DNA of 64,000 nucleotides from Alloscardovia criceti DSM 17774 (GTDB lineage Bacteria > Actinomycetota > Actinomycetes > Actinomycetales > Bifidobacteriaceae): NCBI RefSeq assembly GCF_000376885.1, contig NZ_AQXR01000011.1, positions 496,001-560,000 of the forward strand, read 5' to 3'. The position numbers and the translations under genes were made by a program. A model generated the notes under the pieces. That model was not told the origin of the DNA and searched no databases. It saw only the letters and a list, made by a program, of their open reading frames with translations. This document shows positions 25,597 through 34,761 of the stretch, one piece after another (the first letter of the stretch is position 1; the number at the start of each line of letters is the position of its first letter).

Positions 25597-26119
25597 ACGA
25601 CCTCATTTCCGCAAACAGTACCGCTACGAAAATAAGCTCTAATACCGCTACGGTACCAGCAACGGCGAAGCCGTTGAAAAGATTGCCAAGAATCAGTGAA
25701 ACGACAGGTATTACGATTGAAAAGATCTGATAGCCCCTCGACTTATATACCCACGAGAAAGGCAATAAATGTGCACCGAACACCATGGCAAACACCATAA
25801 TCATCTGTTCCGGCACGGCATTAAAAACCCACATGACGATAAGCAGGTACAAGATCTGATTCATATTGAAGAGTACGGCCAGCTTAATCAGCGGATTACC
25901 CTTCTCAAAGATGTCTACCTTCAAAGCCTTGCCAAAAATCCACGCCACAGGCATCAGCGGCGCTGCGCAACAAAAGACCAGGATATTTTTCACATCGATT
26001 TGAATATCCAGCACAGCCACCACCGCTATCAGTGACCATAACACCACGGATGCACAGATGAACGGCAAGCCCTTCTTCTGCGTGCGAATCATCTCATCTC
26101 TCAGCTCTTCGATGTTCAT
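25580..26119 (-). CDS. DUF7010-like membrane protein
   Basis: The 179-residue protein begins MNIEELRDEMIRTQKKGLPF and has about six hydrophobic segments, ending in FAEMRSFDKKK. It resembles the uncharacterised family now called DUF7010, a call made from memory. The frame opens at 26209, but ATG 26119 with AAAGG upstream matches the family N-terminus. It overlaps the following GNAT gene. Confidence 0.65.
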   Translation of the reverse strand: MNIEELRDEMIRTQKKGLPFICASVVLWSLIAVVAVLDIQIDVKNILVFCCAAPLMPVAWIFGKALKVDIFEKGNPLIKLAVLFNMNQILYLLIVMWVFNAVPEQMIMVFAMVFGAHLLPFSWVYKSRGYQIFSIVIPVVSLILGNLFNGFAVAGTVAVLELIFVAVLFAEMRSFDKKK

Positions 26120-26329
26120 GGCGAACCTTTCGCTCGTAATCGCGGCGTAGCGAATTGGTGCTCCTAACGAAGAAACCGGGCAAAGTTTGCCAGCAAATTT
26201 GAGCATCATGGCTACTCTTTTATGATACCAAGCTTAGGATTTCGGCACTCAGGGAATCGACAAGCGGTACATCCCCTCCCGACAAGAAGGCACTGTAGAA
26301 GACCCTCTTCCACTCACATGCCAGCTGTG

Positions 26330-27154
26330 CTAATTATGGTTATACCCGAATTTTCTGGATTGTAAGATATCCTTCCACCACGCCTCCCGCTTGAGGATAA
26401 CCTCATCATCCACTTTTGCATTGTAGTTCTCAAGAATGGAGTATTGGAAATTCGATTGTATGTACTCTAATCCTTCAGATTCAACAATCCGCTTGAGTTC
26501 CTTGTTACCGCCATGACCGTTTTCGGCATAGCTCCGCCAACGTTGAAGAAGCATGCCATTATTTCCGGTTGCGGAACCAACATAGAGTTTCCCATTGTTT
26601 GTATCCGTAATGAGATACACAGCCTTTTGACTCTCAAGGGCTGCAATCCAGTCCCTCTTGCCCCGATCCAGGATGCTTTTCAACTGCGGAAATGGGAGCT
26701 TTACACGATCGTAGCCAGGAAAATCGTCGTCATCGAAGGTGTCAGGCAGTATTTGGCTTACTTCTAATTCGTCTGCAACGGAGTTGAAATATCTCACTGA
26801 TTGCTGAAAACTTTTATGGAATTTAATTATCGTTCGTCCGAAATAACCCTTGTGCTCGTTCATTGGAGTGCCGGTATAGTTGATACCGTTATACACCCCC
26901 AGCTCATTATCGACATTATCAACTGTGGTGAGTAGCCAATAGTCTCGACTTATTTGGACAAGACAAATAGCAATTTCCCCAACTCGAAAATATCCATTTG
27001 TGTTTCTCCAATACAACCATTGTTTATTAATCAAGTCAGGATTTGATTTAAAGATATCTATGGGATTTTCATATCCGTTATATTTATTGAATCTAACCTT
27101 TGCAATAGATGCTTGTTCTTCTGTAAGTCTTAATAAATCATTTAGCTTAATCAT
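26330..27154 (-). CDS. GIY-YIG nuclease family protein
   Basis: The 274-residue protein has a C-terminal GIY-YIG domain: AVYLITDT (about 178-185), KLYVGSATG (189-197), the catalytic Arg in LLQRWRSYAENGHGGNKEL and a later Glu (KREAWWKD). The 170-residue N-terminal part is not a known nuclease region and carries WLLTTVDNVDNELGVYNG. It resembles stand-alone GIY-YIG proteins of accessory regions, sometimes linked to defence or mobile DNA. The gene is more AT-rich than its neighbours, suggesting transfer. TTGGAG precedes ATG 27154. Confidence 0.82.
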   Translation of the reverse strand: MIKLNDLLRLTEEQASIAKVRFNKYNGYENPIDIFKSNPDLINKQWLYWRNTNGYFRVGEIAICLVQISRDYWLLTTVDNVDNELGVYNGINYTGTPMNEHKGYFGRTIIKFHKSFQQSVRYFNSVADELEVSQILPDTFDDDDFPGYDRVKLPFPQLKSILDRGKRDWIAALESQKAVYLITDTNNGKLYVGSATGNNGMLLQRWRSYAENGHGGNKELKRIVESEGLEYIQSNFQYSILENYNAKVDDEVILKREAWWKDILQSRKFGYNHN

Positions 27155-27261
27155 TCGGAACTCCAAAATGCAACTTTTACAGCCAATCCACCGAACTACT
27201 GGTTACTTGGATTGATGCACACTGTGTGTTAACCACTCCATTACTCATATAAGGGAAAGCT

Positions 27262-27351
27262 CTAGGCTCTTAACCAATATTCAATTAGTCTTCTAGCCTT
27301 CCCTAACGCTGTGTCGAATGTGGCCATAATGCGTTTGTATGGAAACTTCAT
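27262..27351 (-). CDS. Possible small open frame or gene remnant
   Basis: Between the GIY-YIG and DUF2200 genes the minus strand reads a 29-residue frame, MKFPYKRIMATFDTALGK then ARRLIEYWLRA, ending at TAG 27262. GAGAAG lies just before the ATG. I do not recognise it. It may be a tiny protein or the 3' end of a lost gene; nothing else is seen in this 264-bp gap. Confidence 0.25.
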   Translation of the reverse strand: MKFPYKRIMATFDTALGKARRLIEYWLRA

Positions 27352-27418
27352 GTCTTCTCTGTACCAGTGGAAAGTTTCTAATTAAAAGTTTCAAGTATAC
27401 AAATATGCCATTCATGAC

Positions 27419-27754
27419 TTATCGCAAGACCTTCTCCAACGGCTTACCCTGTGCCAGCTCATCCACCAATTTGTCAAGCCATCGCATCTTTTGCATCACA
27501 GGATCGTCGATGGTTTCCACCTGTACCCCGCAAACCTTGCCTTTGATGAGGTTTGCTCTCGGATTGATGGCAGGAGCATTGCTAAAGAAATCACCATACC
27601 TCGTGTCAAGGTCGACTCGCTCCATATCATAGCCCGTGAGCCATTCGATTACGGCATCCAATTCTTCCTTCGAACGCCCCTTGCGCTCCACTTTCTGAAG
27701 CAAAAGTGGATAAATTCTTGAAAGCTTCAATTCGGAAACATTTCGTCGTGCCGT
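27419..27754 (-). CDS. DUF2200 family protein, probable ACG start
   Basis: The 111-residue product is a DUF2200 protein: ELKLSRIYPLLLQKVERKGRSKEELDAVIEWLTGYD, then INPRANLIKGKVCGVQVETIDDPVMQKMRWLDKLVDELAQGKPLEKVLR in continuous order. Its function is unknown. Family members start about ten residues before SRIYPL. No ATG, GTG or TTG lies there, but an ACG at 27754-27752 follows GGAGAGAG at ideal spacing and would give TARRN where MARRN is expected. The upstream ATG at 27781 or 27823 has no ribosome-binding site. So either ACG is the start or a start-loss mutation has damaged the gene. Confidence 0.75.
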   Translation of the reverse strand, partial: TARRNVSELKLSRIYPLLLQKVERKGRSKEELDAVIEWLTGYDMERVDLDTRYGDFFSNAPAINPRANLIKGKVCGVQVETIDDPVMQKMRWLDKLVDELAQGKPLEKVLR

Positions 27755-27929
27755 AATCTCTCTCCGTTGTATTTCTAGCATTAATCGGTATTTAAGGAAT
27801 CGCATGCTTGAGAATAAAGCCACTTAGCCTGACTTGCGACCATTTGCATATTCCATCTCTGATTAGTCTACCGTGATTGCTCAGGAAAATATCGCTTCTA
27901 ACTCATCAGCAGCAAAACTCGAAAATGCT

Positions 27930-29273
27930 TTATCGCGTCAGCACCGCCACCGTCTCCACGTGATGTGTCATTGGATAAATATCATGCGCATGAATGAAGC
28001 TGAGTTCATAACCCAACTCCCTAAATGTAGCGATATCGCGGGCAAGCGATGCTGGATCGCAGGACACATAAATGACTGTCGAAGCCTCAGATTTCACAAT
28101 CTGCTCTACGACCTTCCGACCAGCACCCGAACGTGGCGGATCCAAAACCACCAAATCTGGATGTGAGAACTCTGCAAAATTGGTCTTTACTCGGCGCAAG
28201 GTTTCCAGCACGTCACCGGCTATTTCCGTGATGTTATCTACATTATTGCGCAGAGCATTCTTCACGGCGGAGGACACAGCATCTTCCGAGCCTTCCACGG
28301 CCAACACATGGCCTTGAGGTACGATGCGTGAGGCAATTGGCATGGTAAAGAGACCGGATCCGGAGTACAAATCCCAGACCACGCTGTTTTCGTACACAGC
28401 ACCCTTATCCACGCCGTATCCGCGGGCAAGCTTGAGCACATCGTTGACAAGAACTTGTGGAGCCATGCGATGCATTTGCCAGAAGCCAGAAGCCAGCACG
28501 CTGTATTCGCAGGCCTTACCATCGGCAAGCTCTACACGTTCGCGCACATATTCCTTACCCTCCGCGAGCTCTTGATTCACCATCAACGCCCAGTTGCCAC
28601 TGTCGATAACCCCGGCCTGACCTTCTCGAGGCTCAGGTGCCGTAATGCGGATATGATCGCCCGGATTAAAACGACGGTTAAACAAGTCCAGATGCTCCGC
28701 CACTTGGAGTACCTGTCGCGAGGCCAACGGCATATCTTGCACACGCACGCGATCGTGTGATTCACGCCTACGCATAGAAACATAGCCCTCATCGTCCGCG
28801 ATGAATTCCACGCGCGTACGCCAGTGCAAGCCGTTTTCTGCAACATCTTCCGGCACGCGCAACACAGGAACAGAAGGATTCTCCAGCTTGCCAATGCGCT
28901 TTAGCTGCTCTTCAATGCTGGCACGCTTCCATGCAAGCTGTCCATCCAGCGATACGTGCGTCAGGTCAGCGCCACCTACGCCGCCACCCCAAGCCAGTGG
29001 CCCGGCCAATGGCCAGCTGGGATCCACACGATCTGGGCTGACCTCGTAAACCTTCGTCACCTCGGCAGTCCAGAAACGATCCTTGCGATTATGTGGCTCA
29101 TCAATGCGTACGCGTACCCTCTCGCCCGGCAACGCAAAGCGCACAAACACTACCCTGCCATCAATATGCGTGACGCAGCGTCCTTGATCTGCGAAACGCT
29201 CAATGGTGACGTCCGCTTCCAAGCGACCCTCGCCTACCTGCTCCAGCTGGCTTTCTTTAACCTCTTCAGTCAC
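27930..29273 (-). CDS. TRAM-domain class I SAM-dependent RNA (uracil-C5) methyltransferase
   Basis: The 447-residue enzyme belongs to the TrmA/RlmC/RlmD group that makes 5-methyluridine in rRNA or tRNA. After an N-terminal TRAM domain (LEADVTIERFADQGRCV, VFVRFALPGERVRV) comes the methyltransferase: WDLYSGSGLFTMPIA (SAM loop), LAVEGSEDAV, VVLDPPRSGAG and the nucleophile motif YVSCDPASLARD. The four iron-sulfur cysteines of RlmD are not evident. The frame extends 100 codons upstream, but GTG 29273 with GAGGAGAG in front starts exactly ahead of the TRAM domain. Confidence 0.9.
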   Translation of the reverse strand: MTEEVKESQLEQVGEGRLEADVTIERFADQGRCVTHIDGRVVFVRFALPGERVRVRIDEPHNRKDRFWTAEVTKVYEVSPDRVDPSWPLAGPLAWGGGVGGADLTHVSLDGQLAWKRASIEEQLKRIGKLENPSVPVLRVPEDVAENGLHWRTRVEFIADDEGYVSMRRRESHDRVRVQDMPLASRQVLQVAEHLDLFNRRFNPGDHIRITAPEPREGQAGVIDSGNWALMVNQELAEGKEYVRERVELADGKACEYSVLASGFWQMHRMAPQVLVNDVLKLARGYGVDKGAVYENSVVWDLYSGSGLFTMPIASRIVPQGHVLAVEGSEDAVSSAVKNALRNNVDNITEIAGDVLETLRRVKTNFAEFSHPDLVVLDPPRSGAGRKVVEQIVKSEASTVIYVSCDPASLARDIATFRELGYELSFIHAHDIYPMTHHVETVAVLTR

Positions 29274-29365
29274 TTTTCTCTCCTCAATTAGGTGAACTCT
29301 CCTTGAGGAGTGTTCGAAGTTTTCTCTACAACGGTGCCTGATATGCGCACTAGCTAAGCGCTCTA

Positions 29366-30031
29366 CTAATCGCTCGTCTCTTTCGCTTCTTCTCGAGTCT
29401 CCAGTAACTTCTTGCGCTGTGGAGCAACGATTATCCAGGACACGAGCAACATTAGTGCAAACAACGGAATGCCGGTAATAATTCTCGCAATGCCCAGTGC
29501 AGAAATATTGTGCGCCATATAAAGTGGCACTTCTACAGCCAGGCGAATGCCAAAACCGCAAATCCACACCCATGTAGCGTACACATAGGTTTTATAAAGG
29601 TCTTTCAGGGCATTGTCATGCGTAATCTGCTCAAGCATCCATCCTATACCGGGCTTTTTCGCTACGAGCGACACCAGTAAAGCACTAACGGCCACAGTAT
29701 TGATCAATATGCCCGGGCTGTAGAAATCGCGTGCAGAATTCAGCATGGCCGCAAAAACCACAGAAATCAGCGTCACAATAACGCCGGAAAGTGCGCCCAT
29801 GAGCGTTTGCCGCTGAATCAGCCGCGCAATAACAATCACCACGAGCAAAGCGCCTACGATAATGAGCGAAAGCACTAAGTCGGAACTGATAATGTAGCCG
29901 ATGATAAAGACGAGGACAGGCAGGACGGCCTCGACTATGCCACGAATTCCACCAATCGCTTCCCATACGGAGAAATTATCCGTGGAATTCGCAATCGATT
30001 TCAAGCCTTGATTATTCTTTGTATCTGTCAC
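29366..30031 (-). CDS. DUF3159 family membrane protein
   Basis: The 221-residue actinobacterial membrane protein shows about six hydrophobic segments, and the family phrases EAIGGIRGIVEAVLPVLVF and the later TWVWICGFGIRLAVEVPLY. Function is unknown. It starts with GTG 30031, which shares one base with the TAG stop of the DUF3710 gene (TAGTG), so the pair is translationally coupled. This DUF3710-DUF3159 order is common in actinobacteria. Confidence 0.85.
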   Translation of the reverse strand: MTDTKNNQGLKSIANSTDNFSVWEAIGGIRGIVEAVLPVLVFIIGYIISSDLVLSLIIVGALLVVIVIARLIQRQTLMGALSGVIVTLISVVFAAMLNSARDFYSPGILINTVAVSALLVSLVAKKPGIGWMLEQITHDNALKDLYKTYVYATWVWICGFGIRLAVEVPLYMAHNISALGIARIITGIPLFALMLLVSWIIVAPQRKKLLETREEAKETSD

Positions 30032-30807
30032 TAGCGCATTTCCGAGAAGAGTGGACCACGGCGCAGCGTGTGCTGAACCTGGCTTTGCTGACCATAACCA
30101 TTTGGATCATCTGGCTTTTCCAATGTGGAGTGGTCGTCTTCCTCGTCCTCAGCTGCCTTCTTAGCCGCTGCCGCCTCCATCTCCTTGACCTGTGAAGGGG
30201 TCAATGGACGGCTAAGGTAAATATGATCGCGTGGAGCCATAGGCGCATCGCCGCGCTCAATGACAATCTTGGAGAAGAAGTCATTCAGTGCCTTAGTTTC
30301 TTCTGCTTCCGAATCAGTGGCTGCTGGACCTGTGAAGATGGCACGAGCCATCCAACGCGGGCCATCCACACCTACGATACGGGACACTACTTCTTTGCCC
30401 TGCACCTGCACAGGAAGAAGAATTTCCTTGCCAAACTCACCATCAACTTCCTGAGCCTTTGAACGACTATCGAGGAATTCCTGGCGAATATCGTTCCAAA
30501 TACCCGTCGACTTTGGAGCGGCAAAGATTTCCATCTCCAATGAGGAGTGCTGATACGTAATCGTTGCGCTGATGATATTGCCCTCGGGATTGGTGGCCTT
30601 CAACCTCAACTCGATGCCCAGAAGGAATGGCAAACGAATAGCGCCCATGTTCAAGTATTCATCATAATCCGGCGCATTTTCATCATTAATATCCCATGGT
30701 CCTCGAACGACTTCGTCCGAAGGATCCTCCTCGGTTTCTGAAGTATTCTCTAAAACTTCGTCACCTTCAACAGCCTTTTTCTTCTTACCGAAGCCGAAGA
30801 AACCCAT
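30031..30807 (-). CDS. DUF3710 family protein
   Basis: The 258-residue soluble protein matches DUF3710: MGFFGFGKKKK start, GPWDINDENAPD, YLNMGAIRLP, VVSRIVGVDGPRWMARAIFTGPAA and RDHIYLSRPL. The tail after about residue 200 is an Ala/Lys/Glu-rich, likely coiled or disordered stretch. Its function is unknown. GAAAGG precedes ATG 30807; the open frame to 30840 lacks a site. It is upstream of and coupled to DUF3159. Confidence 0.88.
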   Translation of the reverse strand: MGFFGFGKKKKAVEGDEVLENTSETEEDPSDEVVRGPWDINDENAPDYDEYLNMGAIRLPFLLGIELRLKATNPEGNIISATITYQHSSLEMEIFAAPKSTGIWNDIRQEFLDSRSKAQEVDGEFGKEILLPVQVQGKEVVSRIVGVDGPRWMARAIFTGPAATDSEAEETKALNDFFSKIVIERGDAPMAPRDHIYLSRPLTPSQVKEMEAAAAKKAAEDEEDDHSTLEKPDDPNGYGQQSQVQHTLRRGPLFSEMR

Positions 30808-30867
30808 ATTTTTCCTTTCATAGGATGTACCGATTATCAAGATTACATGAAGAACCTGAAAAAATAC

Positions 30868-30897
30868 TGAATGCCATGACGGATGTCATGGCATTCA
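30868..30897 (-). terminator. Intrinsic terminator after exonuclease III gene
   Basis: A perfect 13-bp stem (30868-30880 with 30885-30897, arm TGAATGCCATGAC) with a GGAT/ATCC tetraloop is followed on the minus strand by GTATTTTTT. Confidence 0.88.
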
Positions 30898-30932
30898 TAA
30901 AGTGTTACGCGTGCTCATGTGCGCCTACAGGC

Positions 30933-31796
30933 TCACACATCATAGCTAATAGTCAAAGGCGCGTGGTCCGACCAGCGATCATCATACGTTGGAGCCTTAT
31001 CGATGACAAAGCCGCGAGCCGTGTGAGCCAACTCCGGCGTCGCAAACTGGTAATCGATACGCCAGCCTGTGTTGTTGTCAAACGCCTTACCGCGCTGTGA
31101 CCACCACGTGTATGGACCTTGGATATCCCCCGCCAAATCACGCATGACATCGACATACTCGAGATCATCGATCCACTTATCAATGTATACACGTTCCTCG
31201 GGCAAGAATCCCGCCGACTTCTCGTTAGATTTGGCATTTTTGATATCGATAGGTGTATGTGCAATGTTGAAGTCACCGCACAGCACAGCCTGATTACCAC
31301 CTGAAGCCGCAATATCTTGAAGCTCTTGCATACGCTGCGTCATAGTCTCCAAGAAACGGAATTTTTGCTCCATCTTATCCGGATGATCCACATTACCCGC
31401 ATGGACATACACACTGACCACAGTAATGGTATAACCTTCGGGTGTTTGAATGTCGGACTCAATCCAACGACCCGAATCCACATCCTCTTCCAGGCCTTCC
31501 AAGCCGTAGCGCTGAGCCACCACAGGAAGAGCAGACAACAATCCAACGCCAGCCCTGCCCTTAATGCGACAGACCTCATTTTGCATGGCAAAAGGCGTGG
31601 TCATGCTTTCACCACGAGGAGAAGACGCATAAATGGCACCAATTTCGTTAAAAATTGGGTCAATTTCTGTCTGAGGAGCACGAACCTCTTGCATCGCCCA
31701 AATATCTGGCGTGTGCTGCTCCACCCAAGAAAACATGTCCTTGCGCTTCGCAGCACGAATTCCGTTGAGATTCGAAGTGGTAATCGAAATAGTCAT
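30933..31796 (-). CDS. xth: Exodeoxyribonuclease III
   Basis: The 287-residue enzyme is an ExoIII/AP endonuclease of base-excision repair that cuts 5' to abasic sites and degrades 3' ends. It has TSNLNGIRAAKRKDM at the start, the catalytic Glu in WAMQEVRA, the Asp-Asn pair in CGDFNIAHTPID, WRIDYQFATPEL and the final RWSDHAPLTISYD with catalytic Asp-His. It ends with a strong terminator and begins 6 bp after the opp ATPase stop. Confidence 0.95.
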   Translation of the reverse strand: MTISITTSNLNGIRAAKRKDMFSWVEQHTPDIWAMQEVRAPQTEIDPIFNEIGAIYASSPRGESMTTPFAMQNEVCRIKGRAGVGLLSALPVVAQRYGLEGLEEDVDSGRWIESDIQTPEGYTITVVSVYVHAGNVDHPDKMEQKFRFLETMTQRMQELQDIAASGGNQAVLCGDFNIAHTPIDIKNAKSNEKSAGFLPEERVYIDKWIDDLEYVDVMRDLAGDIQGPYTWWSQRGKAFDNNTGWRIDYQFATPELAHTARGFVIDKAPTYDDRWSDHAPLTISYDV

Positions 31797-31802
31797 AATC
31801 GG

Positions 31803-33779
31803 CTATTCATCCAATCCAAGTTCAAGTTTGCCGCCAGGAATTGCATCCAACAAATCGCGGGTGTACTGGGTTTGAGGGCTCTTGAAGACCTCATCCGTAC
31901 TTGCATGCTCTACCAGTTTACCATGCTGCATTACTACTACCTCATCGGCAATCTGACGCACCACAGCCAAATCATGGGTAATGAACAGGTAGGTCAAGCC
32001 ACGCTCAGCCTGCAAATCATTGAGCAAGTGGAGCACCTGATCCTGAACGAGCACATCCAGTGCGGATACCGCCTCATCAGCCACAATCACGTCTGGATTC
32101 AAAGCCATAGCGCGCGCCACAGCAATACGCTGACGCTGTCCACCAGAAAGCTCATTTGGATAACGACTCATCACGCTTTGAGGCATTTCTACCATGTCCA
32201 GCAACTCACGTACGCGTGCTTCACGAGCCTTTGCATCACCAATCTTGTGGATACGCAATGGCTCCTCAATGGAACGGAAGATGCTGTAGGTTGGGTCCAA
32301 AGATCCGTAAGGATTCTGGAATACCGGCTGTACATGACGCCTAAAGTCCAGCAAACGCTTGGCATCGAAGGAGTGAATATCCTCACCTTCATAGGTGACT
32401 GTACCGGAGGTCGGATCCAGCAAATGCAAAACCATGTTTGCCACAGTCGACTTACCGGAACCCGACTCGCCTACAATCGCCAGAGTGGTACCACGCTTTA
32501 CATCGAAGGACACATCATCTACTGCTTTAAACAGTTCACGACGACCTGGTACCTTGAATTCACGCACCAAGTTCTTTACAGAAATAATGGTGTCGTTGAG
32601 ATTTTCAGGATGACCAGCTGCAGACTGCTCCGAGTGAATCAGTGCACGTTCTTTAGTGGATTCCATCCGCTTCGAAGCCAGAGATGGCGCCGCTGCTACC
32701 AAACGCTTGGTGTATGGGTGCTGTGGGTGCTGCAATACCTCAAGGCTTGGGCCGGACTCTACAATGTGGCCCTTATACATCACCACGATATGCTGGGCGC
32801 GTTCTGCAGCCAAGCCCAAATCGTGAGTAATAAAGAGCACAGCCGTGCCCAAGGAATCCGTCAAGGTATGCAAGTGATCCAAAATCTTCTTCTGCACCGT
32901 TACATCCAGTGCGGAGGTTGGCTCATCCGCGATAAGCAAACGTGGACGTGCAGCCAAACCCATAGCAATCAACGCACGCTGGCGCATACCACCGGAGTAC
33001 TCATGAGGATACTGACGTGCACGCATAGCCGCGTCAGGCAAGCCTGCCTCATCCAGCAAACCCGCGATGCGGTCGCTCATGGAGGATCCTGTCACATACT
33101 TTTCTGCCAGTTCAGCCGCTACCGTCTCACTGATGCCCGCCTGAACCATGTCATGACGCACATTCCAGCGGGTAATCGAGCCTGGCGTCCAGGTCTGCTC
33201 CCATGTAGAAAGGATCTCGTCAGAAACGATACCCTGTGCAGCGTCCTTAGCGGCTGCCAGCAACTCATCGCGCTGAGCTGAGCCCAAGAAAAGCTCATCC
33301 TTGTCATCGCGAATATTGCTCATCGCAGTCTGTTCGGCTGCCGTGAGATTCAGCCCATCGGCCAAGGCGATGCGCTGCTCCTTTGTGATGTCAATGTTAT
33401 TGGCCACCAGCGATTCTTTAATCTGGGACTCAATGCGGTACACAGGATTCAAATTAGACATAGGATCTTGCGGCACCAAGCCCATCTTCGAACCGCGAAT
33501 AGCCTCAAACTGCTTTGCCGTGTAGTGAGAGATCTCCTCACCTTCCAGCTTGATACTTCCAGAAGTGATATGACCGGTACCTGGCAGCAGACCTAAAGCG
33601 GCCATAGCGGATGTGGACTTACCGGATCCAGATTCACCTACAATAGCGACCCATTGACCTGGGTAAACATTAAAAGTAGCACTGTTCACCGCTTTGACAT
33701 TGCCCGCAGAAGTATTGAATTCTACGTGCAAGTCCTTTACCTCAAGCAGAGGAGATGGAATATTTGTATTTTCTGTCAT
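31803..33779 (-). CDS. Fused oligopeptide ABC transporter ATPase (OppD-OppF type)
   Basis: The 658-residue protein joins two ABC ATPase domains of the peptide-transport type. Domain 1 has Walker [10 protein letters not shown] (48-56), Q-loop [11 protein letters not shown] (104-114), signature YSGGMRQR (261-268) and Walker [10 protein letters not shown]. Domain 2 has Walker [10 protein letters not shown] (437-445), [17 protein letters not shown] and VIVADEAVS. Domain 1 contains an extra segment of about 100 residues (roughly 128-233) between the Q-loop and the signature, which ordinary OppD lacks. It powers the permeases encoded just upstream. Confidence 0.92.
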   Translation of the reverse strand: MTENTNIPSPLLEVKDLHVEFNTSAGNVKAVNSATFNVYPGQWVAIVGESGSGKSTSAMAALGLLPGTGHITSGSIKLEGEEISHYTAKQFEAIRGSKMGLVPQDPMSNLNPVYRIESQIKESLVANNIDITKEQRIALADGLNLTAAEQTAMSNIRDDKDELFLGSAQRDELLAAAKDAAQGIVSDEILSTWEQTWTPGSITRWNVRHDMVQAGISETVAAELAEKYVTGSSMSDRIAGLLDEAGLPDAAMRARQYPHEYSGGMRQRALIAMGLAARPRLLIADEPTSALDVTVQKKILDHLHTLTDSLGTAVLFITHDLGLAAERAQHIVVMYKGHIVESGPSLEVLQHPQHPYTKRLVAAAPSLASKRMESTKERALIHSEQSAAGHPENLNDTIISVKNLVREFKVPGRRELFKAVDDVSFDVKRGTTLAIVGESGSGKSTVANMVLHLLDPTSGTVTYEGEDIHSFDAKRLLDFRRHVQPVFQNPYGSLDPTYSIFRSIEEPLRIHKIGDAKAREARVRELLDMVEMPQSVMSRYPNELSGGQRQRIAVARAMALNPDVIVADEAVSALDVLVQDQVLHLLNDLQAERGLTYLFITHDLAVVRQIADEVVVMQHGKLVEHASTDEVFKSPQTQYTRDLLDAIPGGKLELGLDE

Positions 33780-33794
33780 TACTAAACTCCTCTT

Positions 33795-34748
33795 TTACTC
33801 CGTGCGGCTCTTTGGATCCAAAGCATCGCGCACTGCATCACCGAGCATAATAAATGCAAGGGCGGTAATAGCCAGAGCAACAGATGGGTAGAACAAAATC
33901 ATTGGCTGTGTGCGTAGCATGGTCTGAGCGGTGGAAATATCGCCACCCCAGCTGACATTGCCGGAAGGCATACCCAAACCTAAGAAGCTCAGTGTAGCTT
34001 CGAGCACGATGTAGCTTGCCAAGGAGGTTGTACCGACGACCAGCACCGGAGCCAACGCATTAGGGATAATGTGACGGAACAGATTGCGAATAGGTGTGGA
34101 TCCCAAAGCAGTGGAAGCCGTATTGAATTCAAGATTCTTCGCCTCGAGCACAGAGCTTCGAGCAATACGTGCAATAGAAACCCAACCAAACATGGCCATC
34201 ACGAGCACAATCTTCCAGATAGAAGTAGATGTGCGGAACATTTGAAGTACAACGATTGCACCCAGCAAAAGTGGCACGGCATAGAAGATATCAATCAGAC
34301 GGGAAAGAATCGAATCAACCCATCCACCGAAGAAGCCAGCTACTGCTCCGATAATGCCACCGAGGAGGATCACAAGCAGTGTAGTCGCAATACCCACGGT
34401 CAAAGAGGTACGTGTACCGTAAATCACGCGCGCATAGATATCGCAACCCTGTACATCGAAACCGAATGGATGTCCAGCTGTAGCTGGTTCCTTCGAATAG
34501 TCCAAGGTGCAGAAATTTGGATCAAGATTGGTAAAGACCTTCGGGAATAATGCCACGAAAACGATGAAGGCAATGACCAAGGCGGCCACGATAAACAGCG
34601 GATTCTTACGCAAGCTTCGCCATGCATCTGCCCACATGCTCGTTGCAGGCGCGTCTGTGTCTACAGCATCTACTGCCTGCAATGGAGTCTCGTCAATTGG
34701 CGCAACGTAGCGCTCTTGACCTGGTAATGGAGAATTATTATTAGTCAT
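33795..34748 (-). CDS. oppC: Oligopeptide ABC transporter permease OppC
   Basis: The 317-residue permease has a polar N-terminus, a first membrane segment at about 52-72 and the conserved extracellular loop GHPFGFDVQGCDIYARVIYGTRTSL of the DppC/OppC family, followed by five more segments and the coupling EAA-like region (EAKNLEFNTASTALGSTP then IRNLFRHIIPN). It pairs with OppB to form the peptide channel. Confidence 0.92.
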   Translation of the reverse strand: MTNNNSPLPGQERYVAPIDETPLQAVDAVDTDAPATSMWADAWRSLRKNPLFIVAALVIAFIVFVALFPKVFTNLDPNFCTLDYSKEPATAGHPFGFDVQGCDIYARVIYGTRTSLTVGIATTLLVILLGGIIGAVAGFFGGWVDSILSRLIDIFYAVPLLLGAIVVLQMFRTSTSIWKIVLVMAMFGWVSIARIARSSVLEAKNLEFNTASTALGSTPIRNLFRHIIPNALAPVLVVGTTSLASYIVLEATLSFLGLGMPSGNVSWGGDISTAQTMLRTQPMILFYPSVALAITALAFIMLGDAVRDALDPKSRTE

Positions 34749-34761
34749 TCGTCATCCTCAC

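Noticed and set aside
31317-33281. Long plus-strand open frame of 654 codons
   Set aside because: It lies antisense to the fused Opp ATPase and xth, has His/Thr/Gln-rich low-complexity translation and no family match; it is a shadow of a real gene.
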